From assembly GCA_049698095.1 (NCBI GenBank), contig JBAVXA010000124.1:1-19864 (forward strand): DNA of 19,864 nt, written 5' to 3'. Every line of letters starts with the position of its first letter. Position 1 is the stretch's first letter. Shown here piece after piece: positions 14,733-19,864 of this stretch. A program made the position numbers and the translations under genes. This stretch comes from JBEEJL01 sp049698095 (lineage in GTDB: Bacteria; Pseudomonadota; Gammaproteobacteria; Burkholderiales; JBEEJL01). The notes beneath the pieces were generated by a model. It was given only the letters and a program-made list of their open reading frames with translations, was not told the origin of the DNA and ran no database searches.

Positions 14733-16364
14733 GTGTCAGGATTTTTCAGCTTCACCGTCGCGCTGTTCGTGACCATGATACTCATACCGCCGCTGATTCA
14801 ATTCGCAGCGAGGCTGGGTTTTGTCGATATGCCAGACGCGCGCAAGGTACACACAGGCGCTATTCCCAGAATAGGCGGCGTTGCCATGATTGCCGGTACC
14901 TTGCCGGCAACATTGCTGTGGCTCGAGCTATCTCGTCAGACAATTGCGATTCTGGCTGGCATCGGCATTATTGCAGCCTTTGGAATATGGGACGACAGAA
15001 CCAATCTTAATTACCGCCTGAAATTACTTGGTCAATTCATCGCAGCCTGCATCGTTGTATTTTATGGCGACATACTCATTGAGCGCACGCCGTTCAACCA
15101 CAACGCTTTACCGCTTCTTCTTTCTGCACCCATCACTATTTTTGTGCTGCTCGGTATAACCAATGCTATCAACCTGTCTGACGGACTTGATGGTTTGGCA
15201 GGCGGAGTTTCCCTGCTTTCGTTCATGGCCATCGCAATTTTAGGCTATCGCGCGGGAAGTGAAGAACTGGTGATAATTTGCCTCGCTGTCATTGGCGGAA
15301 TCATGGGCTTTCTACGTTTCAATACCCATCCGGCCAGAATATTCATGGGAGACACCGGGAGCCAATACCTGGGCTTTTGTGTCGGCGTCCTGGCAATCGT
15401 CCTGACCCAAACCGTCAATTCGAACCTCAGTTCGGTTACACCATTATTGTTGATCGGATTGCCGGTCCTCGATACGTTAATGGTCATGGGTTTAAGAATT
15501 CACCAGAAACGTTCGCCTTTTTCGCCTGATAAAAATCATATTCACCACCGGTTGCTGGCAATGGGGTTTGATCAATACGAATCCGTACTGATCATTTATT
15601 TGCTGCAGTCGACCTTGGTCTTACTTGGATTTGCCTTGCGCTACCGTTCCGACTGGCAGGTGCTTGGCGTGTATTTGACCATTTGCGCCGGCGTCCTGTT
15701 TTTCTTTCGTTGGGCTTGGATAAATGGTTGGCGATTCAAGGGCCGCAACGAGGGCGAAAGCGGGAAATTTCTAGCAAGCCGTATTCGCTGGATTCAGGCA
15801 ACCGGCGGAATGGAGCGTCTGACCGTGCGCATCGTGATGACTTCCGTATGTGTTTACATGGGATTTTCGCTGTTGATAACGCCTCGCGTGACGGCAGACA
15901 TCATGATCCTATGTCTGGCAATGTTATCCGTGAACCTGCCTTTTTTGATCACGCGCCGAAACCAACCGATTACGCTGGTCGAACGCGGCGCCATCTACGT
16001 CATAAGCGTGCTTGCGATTTATCTCATGCAGCCTGTATTGCACTCCGTTTCCATCGGCCGGGCTTTGGATAATAGTTTTTTCATTGTGCTCGCTTGCATG
16101 ATTTTCCTCAGCATTCATTACTCCCAAAAAAATAAATTTGAAATTACTACCCTGGATTTCCTGGTGATTTTCACGGCGATCGCTTTGCCTGCGCTTTCTG
16201 GGTTGTTGGCCCAGCATACCGGCTATGCAGTGGTGATGCTCAAAGTCATTGTCATGTTTTACGCCGTCGAGCTGGTGCTGGATCGGATCGAGAAGGGTTG
16301 GTTACTGATTCGGGTAGGTTTATCGAGCATGCTGGCTATTTTGGCTGTGCGCACATTAATGTGA
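14733..16364 (+). CDS. WecA/MraY-family undecaprenyl-phosphate sugar-1-phosphate transferase with C-terminal membrane extension
   Basis: The protein has 543 residues. The first ~345 are a polyprenyl-phosphate HexNAc-1-P transferase: RKVHTGAIPRIGG (37-49), the Asp pair in IWDDR (85-89), NLSDGLDGLAGG (147-158), MGDTGSQYLGF (205-215) and PDKNHIHHRL (265-274) with the WecA-type HIHH. It should start the EPS repeat by loading GlcNAc-1-P or another HexNAc-1-P on undecaprenyl phosphate. This contrasts with many EPS clusters that use a bacterial-sugar-transferase (PHPT) initiator, none of which is visible here. Residues about 361-543 form a further set of hydrophobic helices with no motif I recognise. 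The GTG start at 14733 has only a weak upstream GAAAG; it is chosen because it places the first membrane helix at the N-terminus as in the family. The stop overlaps the next ATG. Confidence 0.9.
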   Translation: MSGFFSFTVALFVTMILIPPLIQFAARLGFVDMPDARKVHTGAIPRIGGVAMIAGTLPATLLWLELSRQTIAILAGIGIIAAFGIWDDRTNLNYRLKLLGQFIAACIVVFYGDILIERTPFNHNALPLLLSAPITIFVLLGITNAINLSDGLDGLAGGVSLLSFMAIAILGYRAGSEELVIICLAVIGGIMGFLRFNTHPARIFMGDTGSQYLGFCVGVLAIVLTQTVNSNLSSVTPLLLIGLPVLDTLMVMGLRIHQKRSPFSPDKNHIHHRLLAMGFDQYESVLIIYLLQSTLVLLGFALRYRSDWQVLGVYLTICAGVLFFFRWAWINGWRFKGRNEGESGKFLASRIRWIQATGGMERLTVRIVMTSVCVYMGFSLLITPRVTADIMILCLAMLSVNLPFLITRRNQPITLVERGAIYVISVLAIYLMQPVLHSVSIGRALDNSFFIVLACMIFLSIHYSQKNKFEITTLDFLVIFTAIALPALSGLLAQHTGYAVVMLKVIVMFYAVELVLDRIEKGWLLIRVGLSSMLAILAVRTLM

Positions 16365-18790
16365 TGGGCAATTCTTTCCTTTTCGCGAAGTCGTTTTGCG
16401 TGCCGCGTATTTTTCACGGATTGCGATATTTCCTGCTTGCGTTTCTAGCGGTCGGAATGGTTGCTTGCGATAGCCGGATTGAACGTGAGGCGCATTACAT
16501 GCGTCTCGCAAAAGCTCACATGGAAAAAAATGAGTACGACAAAGCGCGAGCGCAAATCGATAATGTCCTGCAAATCAACATCACGAATCATGAAGCCTAC
16601 TTTTATCTCGGTCTGATTCAGGAGGAGCATCAGCAGTTTCGCGCGGCTCAGCAGTATTACTCGCGTTCGCTTGAATATTACCCGGATTATTTACCATCCA
16701 AGACGAACCTGGCCCGCGTTCTGCTCAAGATCGGACAGACTTCGCAGGCGGCTGATAATGCCAAGGCAGTGTTAATTTCCGATCCCGAGAATACAGCGGC
16801 AAGTTCGGTACTGGCGGAGGTCAAGGCATCCGGCGGCAACTTCGGCAAGGCGATAGAAGACCTTGAGCGAGCCCGCGCGAAGGGGGCAACTTCGCTGGAT
16901 ATGTACAAAGAACTTGTCAGCTTGTATCTACGCCAGAATAATTTTTCTCAAGCCGAGCTGGTTCTTCTCGAGGCAATTAGGCAATATCCGCAAAATCTGC
17001 AATTGCAGGAATTTGCCGTGCAGGTATATGAGGCAGGCGACAGGCCGTCGCGCGCGGAAATTCCACTTAAAGCAATTATTGCGTTGGAGCCCGGTGACTT
17101 TGGCCGCCGCGCGAAATTGGTTTCGCATTACATTCTGGCGGGCAACCATCCCGAAGCAGAAGCAACATTGCGCGCCAGCATTTCCGTCGCTCCCCTTGAC
17201 GTAAAGCGAATTTTAGCATTAACGGAATTTTTATTGCGGTATCGCTCGCCTGAGACCGCGCAAGCGGAGCTCCGCGGTTTCATTCAGGCGAACCCGAAGT
17301 CTAAAGAGTTACGTTTTGCGCTCGCCGATCTGTACGAAGCTTCCGGCTTGTCTCAAGACGCGGAGCAAATTTACCTGGAAACGCTAGCGCAAAAAGCAAG
17401 TGATGCAGAAAGCGAAATAGCGCACGTTAACCTCGCGCAAATATACATGGCGATGGGTAAAGCCAGCGTTGCTAAGATACATGCAAATAATGCCTTGCGA
17501 TTAAGCAAGGATAGTCCGGTTGCACTGGCTATTCGGGGAAAAATAGCCCTCGAAGAGGGAGACGTGGATCAGGCCGTTGCCGATTTTCGTTTGGCGTTGA
17601 AAATGAAGCCAAAGTCAATTGATTATATCGAATTGCTCGCGCGTACCTATGTGCAGAATAAACAGCCTGGGCTCGCCAGGGAATTGCTGTCAAGCGCAGT
17701 GAAAAATTACCCGAATAATTATCCCGTTCGCGTGTTGCTGCTGGGACACATGCTGGATCAGCAGGATTACAAAAATGCGCTCGCCGAAGTGATTGGTGCC
17801 ATGAATTTTTTCCCCTTTGATCAGGAATTACAAAACATCAGGTCGCAAATCCTGGCCGCACAAAAAAAGTCGCCAGGCTCCTACGACACATTAATTGCGA
17901 CAGAAAACATATTGTCATCGAATGCCGCCGCCGTATATTTCGAAGGCATGCTCCTTCTTGATCAAGGAAAATACGATAATGCAATCGGCGAGTTCCAGAA
18001 AGCGCATCGCATCGCATCTATGTCCTTTGCGCCAATGCAGGGGTTGGTGCAGGCATATTTGGCTCAGGGTCGGCCCGATAGGGCGCTTTCCTTCGTGACA
18101 TCGCAATTGAGCATCACGTCGCCGGTTTTGCATTATGCATATTTCCTGCTCGCTCAAATTTATGCCAACCAGGAGCGTTCGGCCGAAGCGATTCGGGCAT
18201 ACCAACAGGCTTTGGATAACAAGCCTTATTGGGATGCGCCTTATCTGGCATTGGCGCAACATTATTATGCCAGGCAAGAAAACCGGAAAGCCCTTGCGGT
18301 TCTGGAAACGGCTGCGCGGCTGATGCCGAATAACCAGACAGTGACGCTGTATTTGGCGGGCATGTTGGAACTGGATCAGAACGTTGACCGTGCGATTACC
18401 GAATATGAAAGGCTTCTCAAGCAGGACCCGAGTCATGCTTTGGCAACAAATAACCTCGCCGTCTTGTTGCTCGAAAAACGCGGCGACAAAGCAAGTATTG
18501 AACGAGCATTGAACCTTGCGCGTCGGTTTCAGAATTCCAACCGTCCGGAATTTCTCGACACGTTGGGGTGGGCGTTGGCGAAAAATGGCGAAGCAGGACG
18601 CGCACTGCCGTTCCTGGAAAAAGCCTTAGTGGCCACGCCAGATGCACCTAACGTTCACTATCATGCCGGCATGACCTACATGACGCTTGGGGATACCGAT
18701 AAGGCGAAAACCCATCTGCTGAAGTCGATTGCCGCCGGTGTTGAGTCCGCTTACCAGGATAAGGCGAAAGCTGTAGTCGCGACGCTCTAG
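16364..18790 (+). CDS. TPR-repeat lipoprotein (PEP-CTERM/EPS-associated PrsT type)
   Basis: The 808-residue protein has a lipoprotein signal (hydrophobic 22-34, lipobox MVAC, lipidated Cys35) followed by about twenty tetratricopeptide-like repeats running almost to the C-terminus, for example AHMEKNEYDKARAQIDNVL near residue 50 and YDNAIGEFQKAH and SAEAIRAYQQAL later. The terminal block has EFLDTLGWALAKNGEAG. Length and layout fit the putative PEP-CTERM-system TPR lipoproteins. Residue +2 is Asp (CDS), the inner-membrane retention signal in enterobacteria, so it may stay in the inner membrane as a periplasmic scaffold for the EPS machinery (inference). The ATG at 16364 overlaps the previous stop (TGATG); the frame extends to 16298, but those codons lie inside the WecA-like gene. 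It is the last gene of the coupled operon. Confidence 0.9.
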   Translation: MGNSFLFAKSFCVPRIFHGLRYFLLAFLAVGMVACDSRIEREAHYMRLAKAHMEKNEYDKARAQIDNVLQINITNHEAYFYLGLIQEEHQQFRAAQQYYSRSLEYYPDYLPSKTNLARVLLKIGQTSQAADNAKAVLISDPENTAASSVLAEVKASGGNFGKAIEDLERARAKGATSLDMYKELVSLYLRQNNFSQAELVLLEAIRQYPQNLQLQEFAVQVYEAGDRPSRAEIPLKAIIALEPGDFGRRAKLVSHYILAGNHPEAEATLRASISVAPLDVKRILALTEFLLRYRSPETAQAELRGFIQANPKSKELRFALADLYEASGLSQDAEQIYLETLAQKASDAESEIAHVNLAQIYMAMGKASVAKIHANNALRLSKDSPVALAIRGKIALEEGDVDQAVADFRLALKMKPKSIDYIELLARTYVQNKQPGLARELLSSAVKNYPNNYPVRVLLLGHMLDQQDYKNALAEVIGAMNFFPFDQELQNIRSQILAAQKKSPGSYDTLIATENILSSNAAAVYFEGMLLLDQGKYDNAIGEFQKAHRIASMSFAPMQGLVQAYLAQGRPDRALSFVTSQLSITSPVLHYAYFLLAQIYANQERSAEAIRAYQQALDNKPYWDAPYLALAQHYYARQENRKALAVLETAARLMPNNQTVTLYLAGMLELDQNVDRAITEYERLLKQDPSHALATNNLAVLLLEKRGDKASIERALNLARRFQNSNRPEFLDTLGWALAKNGEAGRALPFLEKALVATPDAPNVHYHAGMTYMTLGDTDKAKTHLLKSIAAGVESAYQDKAKAVVATL

Positions 18791-18793
18791 ATC

Positions 18794-18845
18794 GGGAAAA
18801 ACTTCCCATAATAAACGGCTTTATTGGGGTCCTTAAGGTTACCCC
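18794..18845. other. Two short hairpins after the TPR lipoprotein gene
   Basis: GGGAA (18794-18798) pairs with TTCCC (18803-18807) around AAAC. GGGGT (18826-18830) pairs with ACCCC (18841-18845) around an inner CCTTAAGG palindrome. Neither is followed by a T-run, so neither is a clear intrinsic terminator. They may mark a processing or pause site between the EPS operon and the response regulator gene. Confidence 0.3.
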
Positions 18846-18979
18846 CGAGTAAAAATAAAGCATATACCCCATGCTCATTCTTCGCGCCGACCACTAAACT
18901 CAATCCATAAGAACTTGCGTCGGAAAGTAAATTCTCACGAATTTTCGGCCCCATGCAAACAGGTTTAGCCAAGGCTCCC

Positions 18980-19381
18980 ATGTTCAAAACACTCATCGTC
19001 GAAGACAACTCCGCTTTTAGGCAGTCGCTGAGCGCAATGCTCAACGCGCGCTTTCCCGACATGATGTTAGTCGAAGTGGACAGCGGCGACGAGGCGTTGA
19101 AACAAATGGACAAGCTACATCCCGACTTGGTGTTTATGGATGTAAAACTGCCGAATGCCAATGGTCTTGATTTGACCAAAATCATCAAAGCCGAGCATGC
19201 CAATACTACGGTCGTCGTCATGACCAGTTCGGATTTGCCCGAGTATCGGCAGGCGGCTTTTCTGTGCGGAGCGAGTTATTTTGTATCGAAAAGCGCGACA
19301 ACCGAAGCGCAAATCTTCTCCGTGGTGGAATCCGTCCGTTACGAGTCGGAATATTTGTCCACAATAAGCAACCCGCTTTGA
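18980..19381 (+). CDS. Single-domain response regulator (CheY-like receiver)
   Basis: The 133-residue protein consists of one receiver domain: LIVEDNSAFRQSL (5-17, acidic pocket E8/D9), the phospho-acceptor D54 in LVFMDVKLPNANG, the switch Thr82 in VVVMTSSDLPEYR, and Lys104 in FVSKSATT. No DNA-binding or enzymatic output domain follows; a short 20-residue tail ends the gene. Such stand-alone receivers act by protein contact or in a phosphorelay. The ATG at 18980 has AAGG (18971-18974) five bases upstream; an ATG at 18953 in frame lacks a ribosome site. It lies 189 bases after the EPS operon, ends at a strong terminator, and is followed by a PAS-domain gene, so a regulatory link to the polymer or to the PAS protein is plausible but unproven. 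Confidence 0.9.
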   Translation: MFKTLIVEDNSAFRQSLSAMLNARFPDMMLVEVDSGDEALKQMDKLHPDLVFMDVKLPNANGLDLTKIIKAEHANTTVVVMTSSDLPEYRQAAFLCGASYFVSKSATTEAQIFSVVESVRYESEYLSTISNPL

Positions 19382-19419
19382 TTTATATGATGTAATTAAT
19401 TGTTTTTATTGCATATTTT

Positions 19420-19447
19420 GAGCCTCCTGACGGAGGCTCTTTTTTTT
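19420..19447 (+). terminator. Strong intrinsic terminator after the response regulator
   Basis: GAGCCTCC (19420-19427) pairs perfectly with GGAGGCTC (19432-19439) around the tetraloop TGAC and is followed at once by eight T residues (19440-19447). It starts 38 bases after the stop codon of the response regulator and marks the end of that transcript. Confidence 0.93.
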
Positions 19448-19461
19448 GCAATTTTAGTCAA

Positions 19462-19477
19462 TGTGACTTGAGTCACA
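19462..19477. promoter_or_regulatory. CRP/FNR-superfamily operator upstream of the PAS-domain gene
   Basis: TGTGA-CTTGAG-TCACA is a perfect match to the TGTGA-N6-TCACA core, centred at 19469.5, just after the terminator and about 170 bases before the next start codon. TAATCT at 19500-19505 is placed about one class II distance downstream and could be a weak -10. It has the same core as the site at 251-272, so one regulator may serve both. Confidence 0.65.
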
Positions 19478-19647
19478 GCGTAGGCCTGCAGAGAGAGAGT
19501 AATCTAGTCCGGGCTGCTTCGACAAACAACAGCGTTTTTGTGGCGCGATGAATTTCGCGTTCTAAAACAGCATGATTTATGGTACAAAACATCATCTGCG
19601 CTCTTGGGATAAACCCAGGAAGTTACCAAGCCCTCAGGACAGTGAAC

Positions 19648-19864
19648 ATGGTCAAAACGATAGAAACACAGGCGAAAAATTCGTCATTAGCCAAGCAGGC
19701 GGTTAAAGCCGACTCAGATACTGAGCACCTTATTGCACAGGCAAAACTCGAATGGGAATCCACTGCGGATTCACTGCCGCAAATGGTATTTCTGCTAGAT
19801 GAAAAAACCAACGTGATTCGCGCCAACCGCACGGTTGAGCGTTGGGGCGTGGGCCGCGTAGCCG
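19648..19864 (+). CDS. PAS-domain signalling protein, N-terminal fragment
   Basis: The first 72 codons are present and the gene runs off the right edge. After a polar, probably disordered start (MVKTIETQAKNSSLAKQ) comes the beginning of a PAS domain: LEWESTADSLPQMVFLLDE, then TNVIRANRTVERWG. This is the typical entry to PAS-containing sensor histidine kinases and to PAS-GGDEF/EAL proteins; which output domain follows cannot be seen. No membrane segment is present in the visible part. I chose the ATG at 19648 because AGGA (19635-19638) lies nine bases upstream; a GTG two codons earlier (19642) is too close to the ribosome site. A CRP-type operator lies upstream. The neighbouring stand-alone receiver could be a partner (inference). 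Confidence 0.8.
   Translation, partial: MVKTIETQAKNSSLAKQAVKADSDTEHLIAQAKLEWESTADSLPQMVFLLDEKTNVIRANRTVERWGVGRVA

Noticed and set aside
17915..18436. 173-codon ORF on the minus strand
   Set aside because: It is antisense to the TPR repeats; no domain, and the sense frame is clearly coding.
18787..19221. 144-codon minus-strand ORF covering the space before the response regulator
   Set aside because: Its 3' part reads fairly protein-like, but more than half is antisense to the receiver domain and I see no family match, so it is treated as a shadow.

Overview
The window is most likely a piece of a betaproteobacterial chromosome (inference). It carries one large exopolysaccharide (EPS) gene cluster. 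Every supported gene is on the + strand. The export and control proteins at the left (polysaccharide export protein, chain-length determinant, separate tyrosine autokinase, MYESF-type ATPase) and the TPR lipoprotein at the right resemble the families usually found with the exosortase XrtA / PEP-CTERM system of Gram-negative bacteria. No exosortase and no PEP-CTERM protein is visible here. There are no tRNAs, rRNAs, CRISPR arrays or insertion sequences that I can see.

Layout. (1) 3-224: the C-terminal cupin end of a mannose-1-phosphate guanylyltransferase / mannose-6-phosphate isomerase, a supplier of GDP-mannose. (2) 225-621: a 397-base control region with a perfect CRP-type palindrome, an extended -10 and several inverted repeats. 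(3) 622-6019: envelope module of OPX export protein, outer-membrane beta-barrel, PCP chain-length determinant, BY-kinase and AAA ATPase. (4) 6020-6729: a 710-base stretch without a recognisable gene but with one small candidate ORF. (5) 6730-13929: flippase, GT2, Wzy-like polymerase and three GT4 glycosyltransferases. (6) 13926-16364: a WecG/TagA-type glycosyltransferase and a WecA-type initiating phosphotransferase with an unusual membrane extension. (7) 16364-18790: a TPR lipoprotein. (8) 18980-19381: a single-domain response regulator followed by a strong intrinsic terminator. (9) 19448-19864: a second perfect CRP-type palindrome upstream of a PAS-domain protein that runs off the window.

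How the genes fit together (inference from families). The WecA-like enzyme loads a sugar-1-phosphate, probably HexNAc-1-P, onto undecaprenyl phosphate. The WecG-like enzyme probably adds the second sugar, and the GT2 and three GT4 enzymes complete the repeat unit. The Wzx-like flippase turns it over and the Wzy-like protein polymerises it. The PCP and BY-kinase set chain length, and the OPX and beta-barrel proteins carry the polymer out. Many neighbouring genes overlap by a few bases, as expected for a translationally coupled operon.

The most interesting points are the two matching CRP-type operators (upstream of the EPS genes and of the PAS gene), the XrtA-style machinery without an exosortase, the unexplained 710-base gap inside the operon, and the roughly 180-residue polytopic extension on the initiating transferase.
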